Source of the DNA: a virus
Reading direction: 5' to 3' (one strand)
Virus record (IMG/VR): IMGVR_UViG_3300005841_000030
Span: 1 to 64,000 of that record
Length of the DNA: 64,000 nucleotides
Below are positions 27,790-35,518 of this stretch, piece by piece. The first letter of the stretch is position 1. The number at the start of each line of letters is the position of its first letter. Position numbers and translations under genes: made by a program. The notes beneath the pieces are model-generated. The model was not told the DNA's origin, ran no database searches, and saw only the letters and a program-made list of their open reading frames with translations.

Positions 27790-27963
27790 ATGGCAAATAT
27801 AGATAAACCTGTACTTAAGGCATTTGTTAGGATAGACGGAACTGGTCGTGATGTGAGTGGTAGTTTAATCCTTAGATTAAAGATGCCTAAAGTAGGTAAA
27901 TGGCGTGAGATTCAAGCATACCAATGCTGTGATCCATTTACTACTACGACAAGTCATCCTTAG
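27790..27963 (+). CDS. Small Thr-tailed protein (57 aa)
   Basis: ATG at 27790, three bases after the GT8-like stop, and TAG at 27961. The product contains a beta-like region (SLILRLKMPKVGKWREIQAY), a CC pair and ends TTTTSHP. The Thr-rich end is like that of the 103-aa protein at 18520. No known domain. Coding is supported by tight spacing and a complete frame. Confidence 0.6.
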   Translation: MANIDKPVLKAFVRIDGTGRDVSGSLILRLKMPKVGKWREIQAYQCCDPFTTTTSHP

Positions 27964-28002
27964 TTTTTGAATTTATTCTAAACCAATTTTTAACTACATT
28001 TT

Positions 28003-29352
28003 ATGGTGGTTGTTTCTGTTATTGTACATAATAGGTTGTCTAATGTTGAGGAATGGATAAGGTGTTGGAAACAATGTAATACTCAAGATGCTCAATTAAT
28101 AATTATTCACAATTATAATAATACTAATGATAAGAATGAATGCAGTAAACTTTGTAGAACAGATGATATTGCTTATATTCCTAGACTTAATACAGGATTT
28201 GATATAGGTGCATTTCAAGATGTTTGTAGAGGGAGATTAGAAGGATTCCCTACAGAATATGACTATCTCTTGTGGTGTACAGATGATGTGCTCCCTATGA
28301 GTAAAGATTTTATAGAAAGATATATTGCTGTATTTAAAGATGATATTTCTTGTGTATGTTATGAATTAAGTAATGAGGTTACTAAACATATACGTACTAC
28401 AGGATTTATGATGAGAAAAAGGGAGTTAGCTAATATTGTATTTGCAGTAGATCCTATAGCTCATAAAGAGGAATGTTATGAATTTGAACATAAGAGAAAA
28501 AGTAGAGTGGTTACTCTCTTTGAACAAGTGGTTCAATGGGGAAGAATAGTTCAAGTAGATGCTGTTGAATATGCTCCTTTATGGGATAGTGGACATGAAA
28601 GTCCACAAGCTAAAGGAAGATTTAAAAGAAGACATCAAGAACATATAGAAGCATTTCCAACTCTTCCTAAAGTATTAAATTTAAATCCTCTTCCTGAGGA
28701 TAATAAAATTACATTTATTTGTCCCATTTTCAATACTTTTCCTGAAATTGTTAGTAGTTTAATTAATCAAACCTATAAGAACTGGGAACTTTTATTAATA
28801 CACGATGGTCCTAATTCCACTAATTTAAGAAAAGTAATAGATGCTATAGGAGATAAAAGGATTAAATTTATAGAGACAGAAGAAAGAAAACAGCAATGGG
28901 GTCATCCAATACGCCAATTTGCACTCAATAACATTGATGTATTATCTCCTAATACATCATATATATGTGTGACAAACGGAGACAACCATCATGTCCCTCA
29001 TTTTTGTGAGTTTTTATTAAATGGGTTTTCAAATCCTTACTATATAGCGGTTTTTTGTTCCCAGTTCGTACATTCATATGATTCTTCTCAGAAAACTACA
29101 ATAATTGAAAATAATCAAAGATCTTGCGGTAATATTAATTGGGAAATATATAAATATGGAATAATTGATACCAGATTACAATTAGGATATATAGACAGCG
29201 CCTGTGTAATTATCAGAAAGGATATAGCCGTAGAAAGTGGATGGGACGATTTTAGTCATTCTAGTGACTATAGTTACTTTAAAAGGATAATAGACAAATA
29301 TGGAGCTGATAGGTGGGGTAGTGTCCGCGGAACTTTAGTAGTGCATAATTAA
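28003..29352 (+). CDS. Tandem two-domain GT2-type glycosyltransferase (449 aa)
   Basis: Two GT-A domains in one chain. Domain 1 (about 1-225) starts VVVSVIVHNR and has DYLLWCTDDVLPM with the acidic pair at 94-95. Domain 2 (about 233-449) starts ITFICPIFN, has SLINQTYKNWELLLIHDGP typical of GT2, QWGHPIRQ, then TNGDNHHVPHF, and ends in LVVHN. Domain 2 is clearly related to the 191-aa GT2 at 33348 on the other strand. In known two-domain GT2 enzymes each domain can add a different sugar, building a short polymer. Domain 1 has only weak GT2 similarity. The gene has AAACCAATT 14 nt upstream of its ATG. Confidence 0.78.
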   Translation: MVVVSVIVHNRLSNVEEWIRCWKQCNTQDAQLIIIHNYNNTNDKNECSKLCRTDDIAYIPRLNTGFDIGAFQDVCRGRLEGFPTEYDYLLWCTDDVLPMSKDFIERYIAVFKDDISCVCYELSNEVTKHIRTTGFMMRKRELANIVFAVDPIAHKEECYEFEHKRKSRVVTLFEQVVQWGRIVQVDAVEYAPLWDSGHESPQAKGRFKRRHQEHIEAFPTLPKVLNLNPLPEDNKITFICPIFNTFPEIVSSLINQTYKNWELLLIHDGPNSTNLRKVIDAIGDKRIKFIETEERKQQWGHPIRQFALNNIDVLSPNTSYICVTNGDNHHVPHFCEFLLNGFSNPYYIAVFCSQFVHSYDSSQKTTIIENNQRSCGNINWEIYKYGIIDTRLQLGYIDSACVIIRKDIAVESGWDDFSHSSDYSYFKRIIDKYGADRWGSVRGTLVVHN

Positions 29353-29364
29353 CAAACCAATTTT

Positions 29365-31311
29365 ATGACAGTTGTTTTATTTGGAGGCAATGGGACTTTA
29401 GGAATAGAATTACAGAAAATAAATCCTGATATACTTTGTCCTACAAAATCAGAAATTGACATCAGGAATATAAAAGATGTTGAAAACTATATAAGAAAGT
29501 ATTCTCCTGATATAGTGATTAATTCTGCTGCTATTATTGATAATAGAGCCATTGAAAAAGATAGTATTCCTGCAATTGAAACTAATATTATTGGAAGTGC
29601 TAATATTTCTATAATTTGTTCTAAATATGATATTAGATTAGTCTACATTTCTACAGACTATATCTATTATGATGGAAATCAAGGTAATTACAAGGAAACC
29701 GACCCCCTACTACCATTTAATTTATATACCTGGACTAAGTTAGGAGGAGAATGTTCTGTAAATGGAGTTAAAAATCATTTAATCATTCGTACTTCTTTTG
29801 GAAAGAATGAATTTTCATATTCTGTAGCTTTTATAGATAAATGGGCTTCCAAGGATTATGTAGATAAAATAGCTCCTTTAATATACGAAGCCTCAATGAG
29901 TCCCTTAATAGGAGTATTAAATTTGGGTACAGAGAGAAAAACTCTATTTTCTCATGCTAAAGAACGTAATCCTAATGTTTCTCCTATAAAATTATCAGAA
30001 ACGAGTTTTAACACTCCTTATGATACCTCTCTAAATCTCCAGAAATGGATAGATTATAAATCAGAATCTCCTATTGCTAAATCTCATACCCATTGTAGAG
30101 CATGTAATTCTACAAAATTAACTAAATATTTAGATTTAGGATTGATGCCTTTAAGTAATAACTTAGAAACATCTTCTAAATTAGCTAGAAATAAGCAAAG
30201 ATTTCCTCTTCAGGTGATGGTATGCGAAGAATGTTATTTAACACAATTATCAGTGGTGATTGATCCTAAGGAGATGTATAGTTACTACACATACAGATCT
30301 TCTATAAATAGACCATATCTACAGCATTGTAGAAATATGGCTAAAGATTTAAAGGATAAATACAATCTTTCTTCTGACAGTTCTCACATAGATATTGCCT
30401 CAAATGATGGATCTCTTCTAAAGGAATTCAAAGAGGAAATAAATATTAAAGTGTTAGGTGTAGATCCTGCTGAAAATCTAGCAGCAATAGCAGAATCTCA
30501 AGGAATTCCTACAATAGCAGATTTTTGGTGTAAAAGAGTGGGTGAGGAAATAGTGAGTAAATACGGAAAAGCTCAATTAATAACAGCTACTAACGTATTT
30601 GCTCATGTTGACAATATTAGAGAATTCATAGAAACTGCCAAATTAGTCCTATCTCCAAGTGGTGTATTAGTGATAGAATGTCCATATTTAGTAGACTATA
30701 TTGAACATTTAGAGTACAATCAGACATATTTTGAGCATTTGTCAACAATGTCTATATCTCCTATAAATCACCTTTGTGATACATTAGGGATGAAAATAAT
30801 TGAAGTGAACAAGTATAATATACATGGAGGTACAATAAGAATTACAATAGCTAAACAATCATCTAAATATGATGTAGCTCCTTCTGTTCATGATTTTATA
30901 AAAAATGAAGAAAAGAAAGGGTATACATCGAAAGAACTATATTCTGAATGGCAATCTAAGGTGAAAGAAAGCATTTCCTCTATATCAGAAAATCTTCTAA
31001 ATTTAAAGAAAAAAGGATATAAATTATCTGGATTTGGAGCATCCGCTAAAGGTAATACACTTTTAAATGCTTGTAATGTTACAACAGATATAATGGATGT
31101 TATTATAGATGAAACTAGTGAGAAAATAGGGAAATTTAGCCCTGGTACAGGGATACCTATTGTTCACAAGAGATATTTAGCAAAAACTCCCCCTCACTAT
31201 CTTGTAATTCTAGCTGAAAACTTTAAGGAAGAACTTATAAAAAGAGCTAAAGATGCTGGATATAAGGGGAAATTTATTGTTTGTCTTCCAAAATTCGAAA
31301 TAATTGATTAA
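29365..31311 (+). CDS. Fused NDP-sugar ketoreductase (RmlD-like SDR) and sugar C-methyltransferase
   Basis: Residues 1-230 are an extended SDR of the RmlD/4-ketoreductase kind: GGNGTLG (7-13) binds NAD(P), YISTD (95-98) and YTWTK (Y121, K125) supply the active site. From about 240 a sugar C-methyltransferase follows: a zinc finger C244-x2-C247 and C287-x2-C290, the SAM site IDIASNDGS (342-350), GVDPAE (365-370), and a C-terminal GFGASAKGNTLLN segment typical of TylC3-like enzymes. The reactions expected are methylation of an NDP-4-keto sugar at carbon 3 and reduction of the 4-keto group, steps in making branched deoxysugars. The frame is continuous with no break at the junction. The AAACCAATT leader motif precedes the ATG. 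Confidence 0.85.
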   Translation: MTVVLFGGNGTLGIELQKINPDILCPTKSEIDIRNIKDVENYIRKYSPDIVINSAAIIDNRAIEKDSIPAIETNIIGSANISIICSKYDIRLVYISTDYIYYDGNQGNYKETDPLLPFNLYTWTKLGGECSVNGVKNHLIIRTSFGKNEFSYSVAFIDKWASKDYVDKIAPLIYEASMSPLIGVLNLGTERKTLFSHAKERNPNVSPIKLSETSFNTPYDTSLNLQKWIDYKSESPIAKSHTHCRACNSTKLTKYLDLGLMPLSNNLETSSKLARNKQRFPLQVMVCEECYLTQLSVVIDPKEMYSYYTYRSSINRPYLQHCRNMAKDLKDKYNLSSDSSHIDIASNDGSLLKEFKEEINIKVLGVDPAENLAAIAESQGIPTIADFWCKRVGEEIVSKYGKAQLITATNVFAHVDNIREFIETAKLVLSPSGVLVIECPYLVDYIEHLEYNQTYFEHLSTMSISPINHLCDTLGMKIIEVNKYNIHGGTIRITIAKQSSKYDVAPSVHDFIKNEEKKGYTSKELYSEWQSKVKESISSISENLLNLKKKGYKLSGFGASAKGNTLLNACNVTTDIMDVIIDETSEKIGKFSPGTGIPIVHKRYLAKTPPHYLVILAENFKEELIKRAKDAGYKGKFIVCLPKFEIID

Positions 31312-31313
31312 AT

Positions 31314-31718
31314 ATGGCTATATTTCCTGAAAGAATGGTAAAACCAAAAGAAGAATTTACATTAGAATCTATAGCTGGAAAATTACATTCATTCCAATTA
31401 CAGATAAAATTCATTCATTGGAAGACTAAGAATAATAGCGAGCATGTTGCTCTTGGTAATCTATTTGATTATCTTGTAGAAAAGACAGATACTATCATAG
31501 AACAATTGATGGGATATGAAGGTAAAACTATAACAGGCTTCAGGATAGATCCTATCAATCCTAAAATGGGACATATGGAGGCTGTGAAAGCATTGGAATC
31601 TTATTCTCATGAAGTGTATGAGTTTGGAGAGAATAAAATGTATTGTGGTGTAGAATTGAATTCTCAGAAATTATCAGCTAAATGTGCTCAAACTTTATAC
31701 CTCTTAACACAGGAATAA
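31314..31718 (+). CDS. Dps/ferritin-like helical protein (134 aa; DUF5856-like)
   Basis: A four-helix type sequence: SIAGKLHSFQLQIKFIHWKTKN, EHVALGNLFDYLVEKTDTIIEQLMG, then two more helices. The order LH-x-HW and EH-x(9)-D resembles the Dps/ferritin-like layout found in a phage family of unknown function. Two bases separate it from the fusion enzyme's stop. Whether it binds iron cannot be told. A virion role is possible, since homologues sit in structural regions of related phages (recalled, not checked). Confidence 0.55.
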   Translation: MAIFPERMVKPKEEFTLESIAGKLHSFQLQIKFIHWKTKNNSEHVALGNLFDYLVEKTDTIIEQLMGYEGKTITGFRIDPINPKMGHMEAVKALESYSHEVYEFGENKMYCGVELNSQKLSAKCAQTLYLLTQE

Positions 31719-32006
31719 ATGCAAATACAAACTAAATTTTTGGATGATATACTACCTGAGAACGATAAGGTATACTATTCATATTTAGTAGGAGTTATTG
31801 AGTCAGTTGATGAATTATCGTCCTTAGAAATTATACAAAGTTTACATGGATTAAGTATAAGAATTGCTCCGTCTCTTCCTAAATATACAGATACTCTTCT
31901 AGAGGAACTTTTGAAATTACATAATTTGTTTAATATTCATTTAGATTTATCTAAGAGTATTAAGAGTTCAGGAGGGACTATATCCTTTGAAATAAGTACA
32001 AAATAA
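31719..32006 (+). CDS. Hypothetical protein (95 aa)
   Basis: Begins on the base after the previous stop (AATAAATG). It is mixed acidic and hydrophobic, with helices in the middle and a beta-like end (GGTISFEISTK). No known domain. The -33 box of the next promoter starts right after its stop. Confidence 0.65.
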   Translation: MQIQTKFLDDILPENDKVYYSYLVGVIESVDELSSLEIIQSLHGLSIRIAPSLPKYTDTLLEELLKLHNLFNIHLDLSKSIKSSGGTISFEISTK

Positions 32007-32038
32007 TTTGGATAATTAAAAATCTTATTATATTTTTG
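32007..32038 (+). promoter_or_regulatory. Bacteroidetes-type promoter (TTTG-N20-TATTTTTG)
   Basis: TTTG at 32007-32010, 20 nt, TATTTTTG at 32031-32038, leader with AAACCAATT at 32049-32057, ATG at 32065. Nearly the same as the module at 18839-18893, including ATTAAACCAATTA in the leader and ATGGAA at the start. Confidence 0.8.
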
Positions 32039-32064
32039 TGAAATAATTAAACCAATTAAATAAT

Positions 32065-32388
32065 ATGGAACTAATGAAGAATGATTTAGCTACAACTGAT
32101 AAAGATGTCAAAAAACCTAAACAATCAGAAAAAACACCAGAACCACAATTAAAACCCACACCTATAGAATATGACCCTAATAAGAAATATAAATGGGACC
32201 CATCTGATGTATTTTATTTATCAGGAAATGAGTTCGGAATACTATTACAGTCTCATAGGGCTATTTTAAATACTAATGAGGCACGTACAATACTTTTAGT
32301 AGAAAGAGCTAATGATGTAATTGAGGAAGCATTAGCAAGGTCAGTACAAGCAGGTATTACTAAAGAAATGACAGAAGACAAAAAATAA
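32065..32388 (+). CDS. Small conserved-type phage protein (107 aa)
   Basis: The N-terminal 40 residues are Lys/Pro-rich and probably disordered; the rest (KYKWDPSDVFYLSGNEFGILLQSHRAIL, then a long helix with EEALARSVQAG) looks like a small helical domain. I recall similar proteins next to structural genes in crAss-like and other Bacteroidetes phages, but cannot verify this here. It has its own strong promoter and leads a four-gene run ending at the terminator at 32997. Confidence 0.68.
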   Translation: MELMKNDLATTDKDVKKPKQSEKTPEPQLKPTPIEYDPNKKYKWDPSDVFYLSGNEFGILLQSHRAILNTNEARTILLVERANDVIEEALARSVQAGITKEMTEDKK

Positions 32389-32389
32389 T

Positions 32390-32578
32390 ATGGCTAAGAA
32401 ACCTTCCAAATTTCATGGAAACCAAGTACCAAAGGACTTTAATCCTCTTTCTACAAACATTGAAACAAGTGCTTGGAGAAAAGTGGTAAAAGCTGGAAAC
32501 TATGGGAGTTGGATAGATTATCAAAAGCGTGTATTAGGACAAATTACACCAATTAAGAAATATAAGAAAGGAATATGA
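32390..32578 (+). CDS. Small basic protein (62 aa)
   Basis: One base after the previous stop. A basic protein (many Lys, ends IKKYKKGI) with a WRKVVKAGNYGSWIDYQ core. It overlaps the next gene by 4 nt. No domain recognised; possibly nucleic-acid or virion binding by charge only. Confidence 0.65.
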   Translation: MAKKPSKFHGNQVPKDFNPLSTNIETSAWRKVVKAGNYGSWIDYQKRVLGQITPIKKYKKGI

Positions 32579-32835
32579 ACATCCAGATAAATACAAAAGA
32601 GAAGACTATTAAATTAGCAGAGACTGTCAATTTGAAGGAATTAGAAGAAGTATTAATTAAATTTTTCCCAAATAATGAATGGAGAGAATATAACTTAGAA
32701 ACTAACACAATTATTAATAATTGGACATCTCCTATTATAATTCAAAGGGATTATCCTTGGACTTTTCCTAATTATTTTGTAGGAACAGCAGGAGATACTT
32801 ATTCAGAAGGATTATATAACTTATCAGTAAACTAA
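32575..32835 (+). CDS. Hypothetical protein (86 aa)
   Basis: ATGA-type overlap with the previous gene. The sequence has beta-like segments (INTKEKTIKLAETVNL) and an aromatic-rich C-terminal half (WREYN, NNWTSP, DYPWTFPNYFVG). This kind of small protein is common near phage virion genes. Not assigned. Confidence 0.65.
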   Translation: MNIQINTKEKTIKLAETVNLKELEEVLIKFFPNNEWREYNLETNTIINNWTSPIIIQRDYPWTFPNYFVGTAGDTYSEGLYNLSVN

Positions 32836-32836
32836 T

Positions 32837-32974
32837 ATGAAATCAGGAAAACCAAAGAAAGCTCCTAAAGTAAATAATCCAAATCCAAAGGATAATTTTA
32901 TGAGAGAAAGTGATACAAAAGTAAGGCTAAAATCAAAGAATTGGCCCTTAAAATCAAAAAGAACATCTAAATAA
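32837..32974 (+). CDS. Small basic protein (45 aa), last gene of the plus block
   Basis: ATG at 32837, one base after the previous stop, and TAA at 32972. Highly basic with repeated Lys and Pro-Asn (KPKKAPKVNNPNPKDN). The strong terminator follows 22 bases later. Coding is inferred from tight spacing. Confidence 0.55.
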   Translation: MKSGKPKKAPKVNNPNPKDNFMRESDTKVRLKSKNWPLKSKRTSK

Positions 32975-32996
32975 TAACCTGTCGAAAGCAAAAATT

Positions 32997-33029
32997 AAAG
33001 GCTCCCTAATCAAATAGGGAGCCTTTTTT
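32997..33029 (+). terminator. Strong terminator closing the plus-strand block (may work both ways)
   Basis: A perfect 12-bp stem, AAAGGCTCCCTA with TAGGGAGCCTTT, loop ATCAAA, then TTTTTTA on the plus strand. On the minus strand the stem is followed by AATTTTTG, so it could also stop transcription coming from the replication block. Confidence 0.9.
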
Positions 33030-33037
33030 ATTATAAC

Positions 33038-33130
33038 ATGATTATAGAAGCTTTGATATTAAGTGTAATCATTGTTTATCTCCTATTTAAAATAGGAGAA
33101 TGGTTAAGTAATATTGATAAATGGGATTAA
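33038..33130 (+). CDS. Possible 30-aa single-span membrane peptide
   Basis: An ATG at 33038 opens 30 residues with one hydrophobic stretch (ALILSVIIVYLLF) and a polar end, overlapping the convergent minus gene by 4 bases. It lies after the strong terminator and no promoter is visible. Its centre holds a perfect inverted repeat (TCTCCTATTT at 33079-33088, facing copy to 33099), which could instead be a regulatory hairpin or extra minus-strand terminator. Weakly supported. Confidence 0.3.
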   Translation: MIIEALILSVIIVYLLFKIGEWLSNIDKWD

Positions 33131-33345
33131 CTTTCAGTATTAGTTTGCAATGTCCAATCTTCCCATTTTGGAGCAATTCTTTCAATCGTTTTCCAGCATA
33201 TATTACACGTTTTCACTTTTGCTCCAGTAGAATGAGCAGGTGCCCACCACTCATCTATAAAATCAGTAACATCTTCATGTTTACAAACTTCTTGAAGTTG
33301 TTTTAAATCACTCTCATATTTATCTAATAATTCTTGTGCTTTCAT
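33127..33345 (-). CDS. Small putative zinc-binding protein (72 aa)
   Basis: An N-terminal helix (AQELLDKYESDLKQLQEVC) is followed by CKHEDVTDFIDEWW, and then by CNICW; with the upstream C and H these could form one zinc site. The ATG at 33345 overlaps the stop of the GT2 gene by 1-2 bases; an in-frame ATG six bases further up is also possible. It is the last gene of the minus block and converges on the plus terminator. Confidence 0.65.
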   Translation of the reverse strand: MKAQELLDKYESDLKQLQEVCKHEDVTDFIDEWWAPAHSTGAKVKTCNICWKTIERIAPKWEDWTLQTNTES

Positions 33346-33347
33346 AT

Positions 33348-33923
33348 TCAATTGTGTACAAATAGTACTTTGTTTATTTTAATCATTTTCTCCCAAGGAT
33401 ATAGTTTTTTGATACTCTCAATATAATCCCCATCAGCAGCATAATTAGTGTTTAAAGGAATAGATTGGGCTATATCTCTTCTTATGCAGAAGGCTCCCAT
33501 ATCTATTTGTCCATGTGCAGGAACACATTTAAAATAAGCATAGTTAAAATGGCTATGCACCATATCCCAATATATTACTCCTGGTAATGAGTTAGATGCT
33601 AATTTAACCTCTTTTACAAAATTAGGAGTGTAATAATTATCATCTCCTGTCATCAAAATATAATCAGCTTTACTAGTTTGTTTAACAATTTGTCTAGGTG
33701 TATGACCCCAATCATTATACCTCTTGTCTGTGATAATATAGTCAATTCTATCATCATAAAAGGAGTGTATAACATTCAGTAATTTAGCTCTAACTCCCTC
33801 TTCAGGATAATCTAATATCACTGTAGCCCTCCAATCTTCATCAGTTTGACAAATAAGAGAAGCTAAACTACTTCTAAGTTCATTTATACGATTATAGGTT
33901 GGAAGTAGGATTTCTAGAAACAT
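33348..33923 (-). CDS. GT2-family glycosyltransferase (191 aa)
   Basis: A compact GT-A domain: ILLPTYNR at the start, SSLASLICQTDEDW, DWGHTPRQIV, and MTGDDNYYTP with the D94-D95-N96 donor-metal motif. It ends LFVHN. The order and spacing match the second domain of the 449-aa enzyme at 28003, so the two are paralogues on opposite strands. It overlaps the next GT2 gene upstream by 32 bases; the two are likely expressed together. Sugar and acceptor are unknown. Confidence 0.78.
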   Translation of the reverse strand: MFLEILLPTYNRINELRSSLASLICQTDEDWRATVILDYPEEGVRAKLLNVIHSFYDDRIDYIITDKRYNDWGHTPRQIVKQTSKADYILMTGDDNYYTPNFVKEVKLASNSLPGVIYWDMVHSHFNYAYFKCVPAHGQIDMGAFCIRRDIAQSIPLNTNYAADGDYIESIKKLYPWEKMIKINKVLFVHN

Positions 33924-34650
33924 AGTCTTTTAATAGTTTTGAATAATTTCTCTTCCAATTAGGTTTCAATATAATATCCCCTGTAGGTATAAGTTTCTGT
34001 ATTCTAAGCTGTTCTATATGAGCACTGTGTCTTTGTATGATATTAGGTTTACCTTCTACATCAAATCCTGCTCCTGATTGATGATATATACCACCCCCAC
34101 TTGGAAGGCTCCAGCGATAAAAGGCACTTTCTTCTCCTCTAGGAGGATTCCCATGTGTATATCCATGTATCTTATGAATACTATCTGCAAATGTAGTGTC
34201 TCCTCCCGCATTCATTATTGGACATTTTCCCACCTCTTCCCAAACTTTTTTACTATATACCATACCTGAATTCCCTATAAATACTAAAGATGTTATTTCT
34301 GGTTCATTATAATACACTCCATTCCAATGTAATATACTACTCTCAGGAGTAAAATACTTCTTTATATTACTATTATGGTTGGACATATATACATCGTCAT
34401 CATCCGTAACAGCTATAATATCTCCTTTACATTGCTCTATAGTAAAATTTTCTTTTTCTCCAATAGTCTTAAAAGGTTCCTTAATATTAAATATTCTTAC
34501 TAAAGGATGATTGAATATAAGAGTTTGTTTAGGATAATCGTTAACAATGACACATTCACAGTCTGTTAAATCATCTTGATTTAAAAAAGAGAAAAGTGTC
34601 TCTTCTAATGTAGACACTCTTCCATAAGTTGTAATTTTCCAGCTTATCAT
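33892..34650 (-). CDS. GT2-like glycosyltransferase (252 aa)
   Basis: GT-A features: WKITTYGRVSTLEETLFSFLNQ, ECVIVNDYP, a conserved EKENFTIEQCKGD segment and VTDDDDVYM (D83-D86) as the metal-binding motif. The C-terminal half has a likely acceptor part with GGDTTFADSIH and HQSGAGFD. It precedes and overlaps the 191-aa GT2 gene. These two enzymes end the minus block, close to but opposite the plus-strand sugar genes, and may act on the same glycan. Confidence 0.75.
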   Translation of the reverse strand: MISWKITTYGRVSTLEETLFSFLNQDDLTDCECVIVNDYPKQTLIFNHPLVRIFNIKEPFKTIGEKENFTIEQCKGDIIAVTDDDDVYMSNHNSNIKKYFTPESSILHWNGVYYNEPEITSLVFIGNSGMVYSKKVWEEVGKCPIMNAGGDTTFADSIHKIHGYTHGNPPRGEESAFYRWSLPSGGGIYHQSGAGFDVEGKPNIIQRHSAHIEQLRIQKLIPTGDIILKPNWKRNYSKLLKDYVSRNPTSNL

Positions 34651-34651
34651 G

Positions 34652-34939
34652 CTACCAAATATGCATTATATCTAAACTATTAATACAAATAAGCTCTTTA
34701 TCATCAATTTTTAAGACAGTTCCTCTCCTAAGAGCATTAGGGTCAGCAAATACTTCATCCCCTGGTTTTGCATTTACTGTAATTCCATGAATTCCTTCTC
34801 CTACAGCATACACTGTAAGTTTATCAAATTTACTCCTCATTTCTTCCTTTATTCCTTCCTCTGCTTCTCTTGAAAGCTTTATTTTAGATTCTGGTAGTTG
34901 AGGTAAAATTAAATATACTCTGTTACCTTGTATTCTCAT
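34652..34939 (-). CDS. GroES-like co-chaperonin (95 aa)
   Basis: The length and pattern fit a GroES fold: an N-terminal strand (NRVYLILPQL), a mobile-loop-like charged stretch (residues about 15-38), VYAVGEGIHGITVNAKPGDEVFAD, then RRGTVLKIDDKELICINSLDIMHIW, comparable to the GDxV, glycine and terminal DI elements of GroES. Phage co-chaperonins such as T4 gp31 replace host GroES for capsid folding. Similarity is by pattern only, so this is a moderate call. Confidence 0.55.
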   Translation of the reverse strand: MRIQGNRVYLILPQLPESKIKLSREAEEGIKEEMRSKFDKLTVYAVGEGIHGITVNAKPGDEVFADPNALRRGTVLKIDDKELICINSLDIMHIW

Positions 34940-35514
34940 AATTCAATATTGGTTAATTTAAAATTTTTTAATTTATTATATACATTCTTATCTATTTTAT
35001 CTTTAAATAACTCTGCTATCTGACTAATTTGTTTTTCTTTCATTTTTATATAAATTTTATTTGCTTCTTCTCTAGTATCAAAAGTGCCCAAAGGTGTTGT
35101 TTTTCTTAAATTTCCTATTTTGGCCTGATATTTTCCATTTTTTGTTTTACGTATACCTGTCAAATAAGTATGTTTTCTGATCGTACAACTACCTATTATA
35201 CTATTTATGGTTATAGGTACAAAACAACAAGTTTTAGGACTATATATTTTATTACCTTTTATTAATAAATCTTTATCTAAAGAATATCCTTCGATATAAT
35301 TATTATGAAACCATTGTGCAAATACTTGAAAATTTAACCATTCTTCACATACAAAACATCCTTCATATTTACAGTCTCTTTTTAAAGATTTTTTACAATA
35401 ACATCTCCTAAGCATACTTTTCCATACATCATAGACTTTTGTTTGTTTCCCATTTATTTTTGAATGATATATACCTTTACTGTAATATCCTTTATTATAA
35501 ATAAGTCTTTTCAT
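34936..35514 (-). CDS. HNH/AP2-type homing endonuclease-like protein (192 aa)
   Basis: The N-terminal half has YDVWKSMLRRCYCKK, CKYEGCFVCEEWLNF, FAQWFHNNY, SLDKDLLIKGNKIYSPKTCCFVP: this is the pattern of HNH-family selfish endonucleases of Bacteroidetes phages. The C-terminal part (TGIRKTKNGKYQAKIGNLRKTTPLGTFDTREEA) is an AP2-like DNA-binding domain. It overlaps the GroES-like gene by 4 nt. The base composition is even more AT-rich than its neighbours, as expected for a mobile gene. No intron is visible. Confidence 0.75.
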   Translation of the reverse strand: MKRLIYNKGYYSKGIYHSKINGKQTKVYDVWKSMLRRCYCKKSLKRDCKYEGCFVCEEWLNFQVFAQWFHNNYIEGYSLDKDLLIKGNKIYSPKTCCFVPITINSIIGSCTIRKHTYLTGIRKTKNGKYQAKIGNLRKTTPLGTFDTREEANKIYIKMKEKQISQIAELFKDKIDKNVYNKLKNFKLTNIEL

Positions 35515-35518
35515 AAAC

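Noticed and set aside
33079-33099. Perfect inverted repeat TCTCCTATTT/AAATAGGAGA
   Set aside because: It has no T-run on either strand, so I do not call it a terminator; an operator or a chance palindrome inside a possible micro-ORF remains open.
33121-33306. Plus-strand frame of 61 codons at the convergence point
   Set aside because: It covers the 72-aa minus gene, which has a better start, a zinc-type pattern and operon fit.
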